Assembly: GCA_034770075.1 (NCBI GenBank)
Contig: CM068380.1
Coordinates: forward strand, 83,288,112 to 83,352,111
DNA length: 64,000 bases
Origin: Aralia elata
Lineage: Eukaryota > Streptophyta > Magnoliopsida > Apiales > Araliaceae
Reading direction: 5' to 3'
Shown here: piece by piece, positions 45,458 through 57,990 of the stretch
Layout of the letters: each line of letters begins with the position of its first letter
How positions within the stretch are numbered: position 1 is the stretch's first letter
The notes under the pieces: generated by a model
What the model was told of the DNA's origin: nothing
The model's database searches: none
What the model saw: only the letters and a program-made list of their open reading frames with translations
Translations under genes and position numbers: made by a program

Positions 45458-46740
45458 CCCCACTTGAAAATCTTTCTGCTGCTCTCCACTTTAGTCACTT
45501 TATTGAGTAATAAGTTTTTACATAGGTGAACTTTTCCAGTTAAACTTCAGTATTAGGAAACTTAGAGGACTACTTTTATTGGCACGAGATTGGGTAGTGT
45601 ATGATGTCATGGGTCGATAGGCTTGAGATCGGACTTTAAATTGACAACTGCTAGTACTTTTATGATGGATTCAAAATGAATTAATGTATTATTTCATATT
45701 CAAGATTATGGGAATAATAAGAAACTGGTCCTCAAACTATAATAAACAGATCTTCGAACTTGTCTTTTCCATTTTCTAGCAGTTCCACTTGCTGCATTTA
45801 CTTCCTTTTCATGTATAGACTCATGGGTCATACCTTGTCATGAAGTTAGAAACTACTAGTATCAACTAATATGCTGGTGCCTTATGGTTAATATGGAGCT
45901 AATTTTGGTCAAGTTTTTGCATGGAATCTGATTCAGAACCAGATACAATTTTGGAAGCATAATTCAGATGAATAAGCTTCCGAAATACTAATTAAAGCAA
46001 GTATATTATAATAGTTTCCAGTCCTAATATAAATTATTTGGAAACCTGAAGAATTTGTCTAATTTTATAAGAAGTTTTGACTATTTTGGTCACCAAAGTT
46101 GACCATCAATTCGGAATCTTGGCAAAAAGTCGGCTTTAGATCTGACCACCATCAGTTCAAAATTTAGTGACAGAGATCACCACCACAGTCCACATATATA
46201 AACACTTGCACATTACTGAACCTGTATGTTATATACCTTGACAGATGTATTCCTTGGACACTGACATCTTAAACTAAAACAAATATCAATTGGCTATGTT
46301 GCTTAAAATAGTATGAGTATTACTTGTTTTTATGTAGTCTTGAAGTACTTAAAACTAACAAAGTAGCAGGAAATGTAGATTTAAAAATAGAAAAAAAGGG
46401 AAAAAAAGGACTCAGGTTTATTAACTTTCTTCGTCTCGGAATACTACTTCTTCATGTTACTATTTTATTTATTTATTTATTTTAATGACAAGTCATGTTT
46501 ATGCCATTAAATTGTGCATTGCAAGGGAAGACATAGACACAACATATGTGGGCAGACGGAGTTGATATATTTAATTTACATAACAATCCAAATTTATTTT
46601 ATTTTACATCAAAGTTTGCAACAAATTTAGGAGGGGCTTCTACTACCGGGAGAGACATCATGGCTACAATACTTGATCTACGAGTGCGACTTAACTATAC
46701 ATACAACCAGCAACAAACTCCTATGTAGGTTTATACATGT
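45458..46740. other. Intergenic region downstream of CEP-E
   Basis: No gene is supported. The 60-codon frame at 46546-46728 lies opposite the likely 3' untranslated region of CEP-E and has no recognisable feature. Confidence 0.55.
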
Positions 46741-47277
46741 CTATGCATTTGGCTCCGCCTTTTTGTTTTGAAAAGAATGTCCAATACCGGGGCTGTGGCC
46801 TGGTCCTGTGGGTGGGAGATCATTTATATTTCCTGCAGTGGAGTGGTGAACACCAGGACCATTACCTACCCCCTTTGGTTGAATTTCAACATTGTGTTCG
46901 GCATACGAGTGCCCAACACGAGGGCTGTTGCCTGGTGTTGTTGGTTGAAAATCATCTATAGGTTTTGCAACTGCAGAAAATCCCAGACTTTGAGTGGGTG
47001 GTGGTGGGAAAATTTCTCTCGTTCTTACAACTGAATTCTCCACAATTTGGCTATTATCTGCAAATGTCAGTTGTACATTACGTTCCTTTCTGGTGGGGGT
47101 TTTGTGTGAGCTAATAGTTCTGCTGCTATGTTTTCCCATGTTCCCTTCATCTTTAATTGGATGAATTTCTTGTTTCTTCATAGACTTTAGTTGCCTTCCT
47201 TCCGTAAATAAAATATCATGGCAGGCGATTACTACAAGAAGAAATACCCAAGTGTAGACTGGTTTTATGTGGGCCAT
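46741..47277 (-). CDS. CEP: CEP-E: multi-domain CEP precursor with three repeats
   Basis: Single-exon, 178-residue precursor. The signal peptide is residues 1-27 (hydrophobic WVFLLVVIAC), followed by GRQLKSMKK and a long polar spacer. Three CEP-like units follow, separated by 7-residue linkers: residues 109-123 DFQPTTPGNSPRVGH, 131-145 EIQPKGVGNGPGVHH and 153-167 DLPPTGPGHSPGIGH. All end in His. Unit 3 is the most canonical; unit 1 has Arg instead of Gly at position 12; unit 2 lacks the Pro at position 7 and Ser at position 10. Multi-CEP precursors are known in plants. One transcript could thus release up to three different peptides. The ATG at 47277 is the first in frame and lies 125 bp downstream of a TATA box. 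Confidence 0.95.
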   Translation of the reverse strand: MAHIKPVYTWVFLLVVIACHDILFTEGRQLKSMKKQEIHPIKDEGNMGKHSSRTISSHKTPTRKERNVQLTFADNSQIVENSVVRTREIFPPPPTQSLGFSAVAKPIDDFQPTTPGNSPRVGHSYAEHNVEIQPKGVGNGPGVHHSTAGNINDLPPTGPGHSPGIGHSFQNKKAEPNA

Positions 47278-47401
47278 AACAAGTTAAGAAAAAGATTTTG
47301 TGTATGTTTAAATTGGATGTTCTCCCTACCCTGGAGTTTATGAGAGAGAGAAGGCTGAGAGAGAGAGAGGAGTGGAATGAATGGAATCTTGTGCCTCCAT
47401 T

Positions 47402-47411
47402 GGTATTTATA
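47402..47411 (-). promoter_or_regulatory. CEP-E TATA box
   Basis: TATAAATACC on the minus strand, 125 bp upstream of the CEP-E ATG, the same form as in CEP-A and CEP-D. The GGAAGATTCCA and GCATGTGA elements of CEP-A to C are not seen upstream of it. Confidence 0.55.
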
Positions 47412-50400
47412 ATCGTGGGGATCATATAATGCAAGGATAGTAACCACTCAAATTCATTAAAATTAGTCTAAATATAAATTTTGACGGATCACATTCTTTT
47501 GAGGCTCCTTTTTGAATGATGTATGTCTAGCTAATGAATGTTTTTTTTAAAATTTATTTATTTTACTTTTTTTAGCGTATCTTGCTACTGATATTTTTCT
47601 CCTTTTCTAATCCTATTGGTTCAATCTTTGCTACTCTAACTTTCTTTTATCTTTCACTTCATCCGTCTCAATTTGGGCGTCATATTTCAAAACTGTGTTT
47701 GCACGAATATTAAATGTACCAACAACATTTTTAATAATATTGTTTTTTTTATATGTTTTTTCTTTTTCTTCTAAAATACATTTTAGATGCTGAAGAATAA
47801 TTCAGGAAAAGCCTACATCAAGAAATATTATCTTTAACCAAGATATTTGAGTGCCTTAAAATTCAAGCTGAAATCATGATTCCTAAGTTGATGCTTTCAT
47901 TACGACTTAGGAAGATTTTTACTAGCTTTATCATTTTCTGTGTATTCAATTGAAAAGTGTTTTGTTTAAGATAAAAATATTAAAGTAGGTAGTCAGAGTA
48001 GCTGAACAATATATTATCAAGAAACACATAACTGTTGAGTCCTGTAGGCTGAAGATCGATCTTTGACTGCATAATGACCTTTCATTGTGCTGGAACAATG
48101 CTTTATTGTTTGAATTGCAATAATTTTCGGCAAATTGAATGAGAGTTAGATTTTTTAGCTTAGAAAATATCAAAGATGAACTTAATTGGCTTTAGCACCA
48201 CCACCACCACCAGAATGCAACAAAAGTCTGGGATGCTCCTGTACTTCCCACTTAGCGATGTATATTATTTTATGTGGTTGATTCATATGCAAGCTTCAAC
48301 ATCGCAGTCGACAAATTCAAGTGAAATACATCTGTCATGTAGTTTGAGTATTGTTTTTTTAGGTTTGTGCATGCTTTTTGAATTAATGAAAAGAATACTT
48401 AGCCACCTAAAGGTCAAGATTTCACAAGACATATCCTTAATATTTTGTAATACACCCTTGTTTTGTTTTTCCCTCTATGTATATGCCAGTGTATCTCTTT
48501 AAAATGGCATTGTTGTCAGATGTTTACAGAATCATATATAGAATCTGTTGATGAACATTACAAAATATAATTCATATATGTTGAACAAACTATACTGCAC
48601 TAAATCTAATAGACGTGACATGCCAATATAAATATTCTTATTATTATTATTGCTATTTTCATGTTATAAGAAATTTGGTATCTTCTTTGCATGTGCCATG
48701 CATCATCTTGTACAAGAACTTTAACATCTCAGAAGTTATTAGAACTTCATAGTGTTATTCAAGTCAAGCTATTCTTAAATCTAAAAAATTTCAAGAAGGA
48801 CATTCCCAAGGAAATTTTAAGACCAATATTATCCCCTCAAATTGTCCACTTGTGACGTTTTCGTCTATGAGTTTAGGTATTAGCTAAAACCGTCCCTTAA
48901 GGTACAATTAGTAGTGCAAAATTGTCCCATTTGGTTCAGTTGTACAGTCCTAATAGGGACAATTTTGTACTACTAATTGTACCTTAGGGAAGTATTTGCT
49001 ATTAAGTTAAACCAATAATGAAAATATCACATGATCACAAGCACAGGGAAGTGTTTGCATTTTAGTCTTATTTTAATAACAATCAGACAAAAGTTTATTT
49101 TGTGCTACTATGAAGTGTGAACCTTTTTGAAATGTTGCTAATCATATTCCAGTTTGCTCTATTTTTGTTACGCTGAGTACTCTGGACCATTTGATTACTC
49201 TGAGGTACGCAGTAAAAGATTATAGAAAATATGTTATTTCTTTTGTTGCTTGACATTTGATTTGTTAGTTGGTATTGATTGTAAAAAAAATTTGATGAGA
49301 GATTTCTATATTTAGTTTCACAATATTTTTTGTTTTGTCGGCTATTTTTGGATTTTTGTTGCTAATTGAATCTAGGTGCGGTAGAGTTAATTAATATTCT
49401 CCCCAACAGTTAGAAGCTCAAAAGGCATACTGCACATGTGCACTTAAGGAGGAAATGATTTGTAATTACCTGAAACACCGACCACTAATGGAAAAGTAAA
49501 TTTGATTAGTAATGGATGGTTTACATAAATAGCCGCCATTAGACCAAATTGCAATACCATAGAGTAAAGATTTGACGGTATCGTTTTTGAGGCTTATGCA
49601 ACATTTTGACCCCTATTTGTGGAGTTTTTACTTGCATTATTAATTGGTTTGACTCTCTTAAAGTTGGTCTCTTCATGATTTCTTATTGAACCACTCACAA
49701 CCTGCCACCTCATAAAGTGGTAGTCTTTTTCTTATGTTGTAATCCGGTAATCTTATGGTCCAGGTACACAAAACAAACTGAGACTAGGTTGGGGAAGTAA
49801 TTGCTGAAAAAAAAAAGAAGAAGAAAACATAGATAAAAATAATATACTTCTTTGCAGGTCAAATAACTGTTAAGGTAATGGGAATCTACTTTAGTTAAAA
49901 CTAATACGTTACGTAAAATTTATGGACTCCCAATTCTACCCCACCTAGATACGAGTTGATCTTAGGTTTTGTTTTGCATGATCACTCATAGTGCCAAGTT
50001 CTTTCAATTAGCAATAATTTTATGAACTCTGTGGTCAAGCAGTGAAAAAGGTCAATTGAAATGTATCAATGTCACCAACCCCGGAGGGTCCCTGCCCTCT
50101 TCTCTGTACCAAAATAAGTTGCTAGTAATGTATTTTATAAAAGTCAAATGAATTAAATCATGACCTCGCAGGTGCTGTGCCTCTTATTTGTCTCTCCATT
50201 CAAAGTGGAATTGAAACTAATTTTTTTTCTTCTTAAAGGGCACTGCATGGTTGGCTCCTAGAGCTCCGGAAGACCTCAACAGCTTTCTCCACTAAGTTCT
50301 TAAAAATGAGAGATAATAATACTATATTAGAGAAGAAAGAGTATTTGTTCTTTGCTATGCTAGGCTGTGGTGAACGGTCATTTTTAGTTGTGAAACTTGA

Positions 50401-52051
50401 TGCTTATTATATAATGTCAAGTTGCTGAAAAGCACGGCGTGATAGTGACTTTGGCAGGACGGCGAAGGATCTTCCTTGTGCCTTCAGAATCTTAATGGTT
50501 CAAGATATTGTATATTTTTTTTTGTGTCCCACAAGAACATTGCACTGTAGTTCAGCTGTAGTGTGTGCTCTTGAAAAACATGTATACTTTCGGTTGGCTC
50601 GAGAATGGTAGGAAGATATTTGAACTCAGTTACTATTACAATCTGAAACTAAGCATGAAAGGACTTCTGAAGAATGATTTGGTGTGATAGAAGTACTTGC
50701 CGTAGGTACTTGGAAATAAAGGCCGAGTGCCATATAGGAAGGAGATACAAGTTGGTACATCTGGAGTGCTCTTTGATGCCCTTATAATGAAAGTCCAGTG
50801 CAAGGAATTTCTCTTTGTATTTTCACATGGAAATATGATATTTCTTCATGGGTCTCTTCGCATGGATGTGGAACTCACTCCCTTGTTCATGAAAATGTTG
50901 CTAGAAACATGTTAAGAATATTTAATTAATAACTGCTAATGTGGATTCTTGAGAATGTGGATATTAGTTAGAAAGTCGCACTTCTAAATAAGTTTACAGG
51001 GATTTAAATTAACTATAGATTTTAGAATTTAGACATGGCTCTTTGTTTCAGAAGTTGAAATGGCTGTGTGGTTATAAAGATTGATAATTTGAAACTTGCT
51101 GAAACTATAATCTCTCGCATCAAAACAAAGTTCACCCTTGCAGTTCCATCCTTAAATTCCATAAGGCCACTCTGTTCATTAACTCAGTTTTGAGTTTCAT
51201 GCTTCAATACGGTAGCCAAGTAGGAACCCAACAGAACAATATCATTCTTCTTAGACCATGTGGACATACGTGCTGCACATCAATCAACGTGAAATCTTCA
51301 CGGATTTGGCTCAAACTAGTCATTTAATCCATACTTGTGGGGGATGCACGGATAATATTGTCTTACTGAACAAAGTTGAGCTTTCAATTTGACATATAAA
51401 CTACTAGGTTATTGCGCTTATTATCAATTGACTTTGAGCTTAAGGCTTTAACAAGATTTGATTCACGCACTTGAGACTAGCTTTAGACATACATATAGAA
51501 AGAAACTAGGAGTGGAGCTGAAGAAATAATGAGAAAATATAACGGAAGAAAAGATTTAAGTCTAAAGGATGAGAGATTTCATGCCAAAGGTGTTCGAAAA
51601 TGCTGATTATTACAGCCATTCAATTCTGGTCATATGTAATAGTTGACCAATTTGAGATTGTAATCCTGAAATAGACAGCTTAATAGATAGTAAGAGTATG
51701 AAATTCTTGCCGCATTGGATTTTTTATTTTTCGAATTTTGTAGAAATGATGATTCTCGACATGCTTCCATTTGGTGTAATAATTAGGGTTTTATATTCCA
51801 TTGCTCGTATTAAACATATGTAAGGTGAACAAAAAGTTAATAAACTCAAATTCGTTTCACATTGCACCCGCTAGCACATATATAGAATTATGTACAAACA
51901 ACAATTGAGAATTTTATTACATGATAAATACATAATATATGGTACATACAAACGAAAGTCATTATTTGCACAACGAATGAGATGCACAACGCTGAACATT
52001 TTAAATTTTTTACATATGATGGGCATGTTTACCAACAAGGTTTCCCTGGCT
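47412..52051. other. 4.6-kb region between CEP-E and CEP-F without a recognised gene
   Basis: Frames at 47946-48173, 48176-48502, 50727-50915 and 51890-52147 are short and not recognisable. 48217-48256 resembles the 3' flank of CEP-D. A 31-bp-arm inverted repeat lies at 48893-48990. GC content is somewhat higher than in the left part of the window, without clear exons. Confidence 0.5.
48893..48990. repeat. Inverted repeat with ~31-bp arms
   Basis: TAAGGTACAATTAGTAGTGC...TTGTCCC faces its inverted form with one mismatch across a loop of about 27 bp. A related half-site occurs near 11765-11865 (CTTAAGGTATTATTAATTG, GCAAAATTGT), so it belongs to a dispersed family. Confidence 0.75.
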
Positions 52052-52393
52052 CTAGTTTTGAATGGAATGTCCAACTCCTGGGCTGTGGCCTGGTGTTGTG
52101 GGTCTAAAATCTACCACGTGAGCTGGTGGTGGCTGAGTCTTGCCTAAAGCCTGACTTGGTGGCATTGGTGTCATAGGTGCTGATGGCACAGCTTCATTGG
52201 CATATGCTGTTTTATTTACGCTCTTACTAACAATCTGTTTTGTCTCTTTTTCATAGACTTCGGAGTGGGAGTTGTGTTTTGGGACATCATCTTTCTTTTT
52301 GAATTTCAAATGCCTCCCCTCTGTGGATGCAATCTCAAGGGAGAGAGTCAGTACAATGAAAAGAGTAGCAAGGAGTAACTGTGTTTGAGCCAT
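52052..52393 (-). CDS. CEP: CEP-F: C-terminally encoded peptide hormone precursor
   Basis: Single-exon, 113-residue secreted precursor. The signal peptide is residues 1-24 (hydrophobic LLLATLFIVLTLSLE), followed by GRHLKFKKK as in CEP-A. The polar spacer turns Pro-rich (residues 70-90). The CEP domain is residues 95-109, DFRPTTPGHSPGVGH, then the tail SIQN. The mature peptide differs from that of CEP-A only by Val for Ile at position 13. The ATG at 52393 is the first in frame; a TATA box lies 85 bp upstream and the short leader has a CT-rich tract (minus strand). It is the rightmost CEP of the array, 1.7 kb from the sulfotransferase-like gene, which has the same orientation. Confidence 0.95.
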   Translation of the reverse strand: MAQTQLLLATLFIVLTLSLEIASTEGRHLKFKKKDDVPKHNSHSEVYEKETKQIVSKSVNKTAYANEAVPSAPMTPMPPSQALGKTQPPPAHVVDFRPTTPGHSPGVGHSIQN

Positions 52394-52477
52394 GGAGAGA
52401 GAGAGAGAGAGTTAGGGAGGGAATGGCAGCTAAGCAATAGAGGGAAGCAAGATGCTTAAATCTCTTTGATCTCTGGG

Positions 52478-52486
52478 CTATTTATA
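52478..52486 (-). promoter_or_regulatory. CEP-F TATA box
   Basis: TATAAATAG on the minus strand, 85 bp upstream of the CEP-F ATG. Confidence 0.55.
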
Positions 52487-54093
52487 GTGCTGAAAGAGCC
52501 ATTTGAGTGAACTCAGGTCCTCCTCAGTTCTCACCAGTTGGAGAATTTTGAGATACAATATTTGGAGAGATTAGGTCGGCTAATTTCTTTTTTCGTCTCT
52601 AAAAAGTGAATACCCTTGTGTTATATTACATAAAAACTTTATTATTATTTACTATTTTATGTCGATAAATAGCTTAAGAATCTTAGAATAGTCTATTAAT
52701 GGGTTTTTTTTGCATGCCCCATGCAACCTTTTATTTTCTTCATTCTTTTTCTCTTATATGCAACAGTTATCGGTGTGAAGCAGCCAGATCGAGAGAATTT
52801 GAATGCTGACTAAACTAATATTAGTCCATCTGTTGGTCAGAGTAGCTGAAATCAATGAGGCCACAGCCTAGCCAAGGGTAAGTTAAACTTCTCATTATGG
52901 TGGGGTTAGTGTGCAATGTAAGGGCATAAGGCTAATATATAAGTATATGCTAACTCGCGAAGAGGTTGAAGTACTTTATTTTATGTAAATTAGGCGAGTT
53001 GTTTGCGGAAAAGAATTGGAACTGTAAGACCCACTATTGAGGTTATTTAAAGATTTTTCTTGTTTTGTCCTTCTCCACTTAGTTCCTTCACATAAAATGT
53101 CACGCTTGAAGTCAAACGAGGTCACCTTTCCAACTAACACCTCTGATTTTCTTGTGGTGTAGAGCTTGGTTGTCTTTAGAGTTCTAAGTGCTCGCCTCAC
53201 TGTTCACCAATAACCAGCCCAGCCATGGTTTTTGCCTGCTGCTAAACCAAACTTTAATTTTGTTGGTATTATTATTACTGCTATTATTTTTAGCACCGTT
53301 CTTCTCAACTTTCCCTTTTTCTTATTGCTCTTGCCTGCCTAATGGTTGGAATGAAATAACGAATTGGGTTTAGCTTTCCCCATACCCTTTCCTCCATTAG
53401 TGAGCATATCAACCATTTTCATTACTGGAATGAACTGTGCATTCACTGGTGCAAATTTGATAGTTAAAATCAAGAATAGGTTGATTTGATTTGATGTACA
53501 AAGTGTTGGTAACCATGTGAGTCGAGTCGCTAAGAGGACTGACTGACTACAAGCTGGAAGCGCGTCTACTTCATATTAACCATATTTTGTTTATGGACCC
53601 AACTATTGGTAGAAAGGCCCATAGCAGCTGGATGACGACAGTTCTTATAATCAAATGGGCCCGAGAGATATTAAATTTATATTTCAGTCCAGTACCCAAG
53701 GGTTAGAAAAATGTGGAAACAAACAGGAGCACAATTGCTTACTTTCCGAATGAAAGAAAGCCCACCAAGATTTCCTTCCAATCATGTGGTTAATGATTAC
53801 ATTTCATTACCCGATGAAATTACAAAAAAAGATGGAAGAAAGTACATGAAAAACAAGAACCTGGAAACCCCTAACCATATCCATGATATATACAATACAG
53901 TTTCTATACTTTCAAATTGCGGATAAAGAAAAAAGAAAAACCAAATTAAGCAGCAGGATACCGCATGCCATCTGAAGGAGAAAAGCACTAAAATTTGTCC
54001 CAACAACGATGGCATTGGCAAGGCATTTATCTGTGTCAGCTTTGACAAGTAAGGATTAGTTGAGTGATTAAAAAACCAAGGACTGGACTGTAG
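52487..54093. other. Intergenic region between the sulfotransferase-like gene and CEP-F
   Basis: No gene is supported. The part nearest 54094 (about 53900-54093) is probably the 3' untranslated region of the sulfotransferase-like gene. Frames at 52976-53200, 53188-53373, 53711-53926 and 53797-54048 show no recognisable feature. Confidence 0.5.
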
Positions 54094-57000
54094 TTAATAG
54101 TCTACAGACTCTACACTAAGAAATCTCTCATAAGTTGTTCCTGTGAGTGTTTTGTTAACATCATCCCAGTTCTTAATGTGCTCCCACAATGGTCCTTTGT
54201 GTATCTTAACCTGACGGCTTGTCAAGTTCATCCGCGGCAATCCTAGAAACTCTTGAACATCTGCCAGTTTCTGCATTTTAACATGTAAAGAAATGATAAT
54301 CGTAAGATAATAAGCTTCCAATGACATCTAAATGGAATGCAGTGATACAAGATTATTTATGATATTCAAAAAGTAACTAATCATGTTAAAAATCTGGATA
54401 TTGATCATGAATTATTGAGTGAGAGCGCAGGAAGTTAAACAATCTATGACATCAGACTTGGATTTAGTTAACCAGAGACTTATGGACAACAGCAAACCAC
54501 CTAAACAAAATGTGACTCTGTAATTTTTCTTATAAAAATAAACTTGATGAAGATATTTTCACAATTTTCGTGAGAATGTTAAGAATTAAAAAGAATATTG
54601 ACTCAACACTTACGGTGTGATTCTTAATTAGATCCTCATAATAAAGAACAATATGCCGAGTGCTGCTGAAGTATTCCATTGCCTTTATGGCTGTAGACTC
54701 CATTTGTTTCAAATCCATCATCAATGATGTTGAATTGATAGTTGGCTTGTATCTTGAAAGTGTATCAGCCTATAAGAAGTAACAAGAATAGTACTCAAGT
54801 ACATGTACATGTAACTACGCACACATGAAAGAGGGGAAGAGAGAGAGAGAGAGACCTCCACAGGTGAGTGTACATGAGACTTGTGGGTGCCATTCAATAA
54901 CTTAGCATACTGATCATACGAATTTGCAAGCACTGAAACCATTCGACGCAGAGTATTTCTTCTGAAAAGAAATATTGCAGAAACACCCCTGCTATTGAAG
55001 TATTCTACAATCTCTTTATGGTTCACCATCAATCCCTGCATTAGTCATGAGCAGCACTGTTAAACGAGCCGAAGTTTCTCACAAGGGAACAACATTCAAA
55101 TTGAAGCTATATAATCAGTTATTAGCAAATATTTAACAAACCACATAACAATCAACTGCTCCCAAAAGCTTAACGCATAGGGTTACCAACTTAGCATAAC
55201 AATTGGAAGTACCTCTAATCAATTTTCTTGGTCCCAAATGCAGAAATTCTGATTTATATGAACGATAAAGGATTCATGTTTCTAGATACCTGAAAATGCT
55301 ATTTTTCGTGGGTTTTTATTCAGGCTCCGAGACTAGGAACAATATTAAATTATTAACAGACTGAAGCTTCTAAGAAAGCTCTAAATCCCTTAGGGCAATT
55401 TAGCTAGTGGCTCTCACAGAATCAATATCTTCTCCCATTACTTATCATACTTTTGCTTTGCATCAGATGCCATACTGAAACACTAGATATTGGGTTGAAC
55501 AAGATTTTAAGGAAACCACTAGTTGGGGAACACTCTAGTGAACTAAATCTGAGGCTATGCAAATATCTTATTTTCTTTTTCTCATCAGACATGCAACATA
55601 AGGTTCAGGTGATAGCTGCACAATCCAATTAATATGTTTTTGTATATGACTTTTAACCATCCAGTGGTGCATTCTTATCAGTCGCAAAGCAATAAAAAAT
55701 AAAAATAAAAAGAAGAGTTTTTTTGATATAGGTTAAGCAATTGAGGTGATCTTCTGTACAATGAATAGCTAACACAGTTAAAAACAAACAGAAACATGAT
55801 ATTTATCATGGATGTGACATAGACATCTGTGTGTGTGTGTGTATCTACAAATGGCAAAGAAAAGTACATTCATTTTTATTTTAATCTACTGGAAACTACG
55901 TAAACAAATATTTTGAAAGACTAATGTGAGGATGTTGGTAAGCAAAACCAAAGTAATATTCTCAGTCACCGAACATAAATCGAACAGACATTGGGTACCT
56001 GATTAAGCATCCACTTGAAGCCAATGGCAGCTGAGCACTGATTCTTGGAAGCACTTGTCAACCAGTCCATACTGTAAACTCTATCCAGAGTTTTCACAAT
56101 TGATGAAATATTATCCCTCCTTTCTTTTGTAGAGAATATTTCACCATTGGAACTTACATTAATATGACTGTTCAAAAGTGTTTCAAACCATCCACTTCCA
56201 GATCTCTGTGTCGACAGAATAGCAAACAATCTTACGGGATTATGGGCACACTCAGCCCTGGCAATACACCGAAACAGAACTTGAGCCAATATGTATGAGT
56301 CAAATTAAAAAACAAAAGCAGTATTTCACAATTACCTGCAAAAAGTTCTGGGATTTGGGTAATGCAAGAATGGAACTCGGGACTGATTGACTGCAGAATC
56401 ATGAAAAGGACTCGCAATAACTTCAAAATTTACAAACTTGGACTTGGTGTGGAAGTTTATTTGCTTGAGACAGATTGAGAAGATAAAAAAACTGCAAACC
56501 ATTGCAACAAACAAGACTATCATCCTTAAGAATACAAACGATTTTTTTGGAGGTTTTATGATGAGAGTTTCCTGTTATAAAACGGGGAGAAAAAGGCCAG
56601 ATGTTAATAAGAGGCAAAAATAAATAAACAAATAAAAGAAACTATATTAATAAACCAAAATAAGAACTTCCATTTTGCTTCCTAATCTACACAAGTGACA
56701 AGACTGAAATATTGAAGGCCTAACATATAACCATCAGTAGCAGCTTAGTCAAAATACACATCAAACAACTCCGGAATAAAATTGCGGACTATTAATTAAG
56801 AATATGTTATATGTGGATTTTATTAGGTGAAACAATATTAAGCAAAAAAACTCAAATATATTAATAACTACCCAACCCAGATCAGAACATGCATGAATTA
56901 GACTCAATTAATCTCCGCAACCATAAATGCACAATATTCATCAACGGAAGCTGAAGAATATTTGTTGATAAAATGAAAAAATAACAATAATTTACATGAA

Positions 57001-57375
57001 AAGACTTTGCGATCATAATTAATAGAATGCAATGTGTTGTTTAAAAATGCCCAAAAAAGATCAGACGATATAATCCAAATACTCCATCAGAACCCAAATT
57101 AGGACGTAAAGGTGGGGAACATCGAGAGTTCCCAAACCCATATACTGTAACAAATCCTTAATTTCTGAAAGGGATAATTTATCTTCTGCAGAAAAGAAGA
57201 GTCTTTGAAAGCATATTACACTGAAAAAGACACTAATGGAAGACTTCCAACAAAAAAGAAAAACGAAAAAAAAAATAAGAATTACTTAAGCTAAAAGTTA
57301 ATAATACTAATATAAAAGGGATAGATAGAAGCATAAAAGGCTTACCTTGTTGAATAAACAGATGAATTCAGCCAT
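54094..57375 (-). CDS. Sulfotransferase-like P-loop membrane protein, six exons
   Basis: Six coding exons on the minus strand: 57346-57375, 56336-56571, 55999-56257, 54856-55035, 54614-54769 and 54094-54270. They total 1038 nt and encode 345 residues. All introns are GT-AG and phases agree. Residues 28-45 form one hydrophobic anchor (MIVLFVAMVCSFFIFSICL), giving a type II topology typical of Golgi sulfotransferases. Residues 104-117, STQRSGSGWFETLL, fit the 5'-phosphosulfate-binding loop for PAPS. FRRNTLRRMVS (199-209) fits the 3'-phosphate-binding region. The plant family resembles bacterial NodH-type sulfotransferases; the substrate is unknown to me. The start MAEFICLFNK in exon 1 is the only ATG that joins in frame. 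No stop or frameshift is seen, so it looks intact. It is unrelated to the CEP genes in sequence. Confidence 0.9.
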
Positions 57376-57686
57376 TCTGTGTTTCCAAGGAAGTAGATTT
57401 TGTTTTTATTAAATTTTTTTTCTCTGGAAGCAGAACTCAGATTCTTCTGTTCTCTATTTACCCTCTTTCTATTATTATAATACTCAGGTGCTTCAACCTC
57501 CAACAGCAATTTAAATCGAGTAGAGAGAGAAAACAGAGAGAGGGTGGAATGAATGGGTATCTGTCAGGTAGCTATGAGTTTCTCTATCGTGAAGAACAAT
57601 CCCATTGAAACTCTTAACATCTATCTCGTCAGTCTTTTTCAGATTACTAAATTTGGTATGGTTTGGGACGACAAAGATATACATAT

Positions 57687-57990
57687 AATACCCCCTCCCT
57701 CGTGTCAAAAGCAGAGATCCAATTTTATTTTAAAATTAAATTATAACATATTAAATTTTAAAATTAATATCATTTAATAAAATTTAAAATAAATAATTTT
57801 TATGGTTAATAATTTTTACTTTTTAAAAATAATTACTAATTTTTGTTATATATTATATTTATATGTTATATAATTATAATTATTATATTAATTAAAATAA
57901 ATAAATTTATGTTGATTTAAAATTTTATAAATATTTTTTTTTAACTCAAAAATAAAAATATATTTTTAATTTTAAAATGGATGGGGTATA
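57687..57990. mobile_element. Degenerate MITE
   Basis: Left end ACCCCCTCCCTCGTGTC and right end ATGGATGGGGTATA form a weak inverted repeat. The subterminal TTTTATTTTAAAATTAAAT pairs with ATTTTTAATTTTAAAATGG. AT-rich, about 300 bp. Confidence 0.4.

Noticed and set aside
50727..50915. 62-codon frame of ordinary composition
   Set aside because: No recognisable domain, no exon borders and no context; could be chance or a captured fragment.
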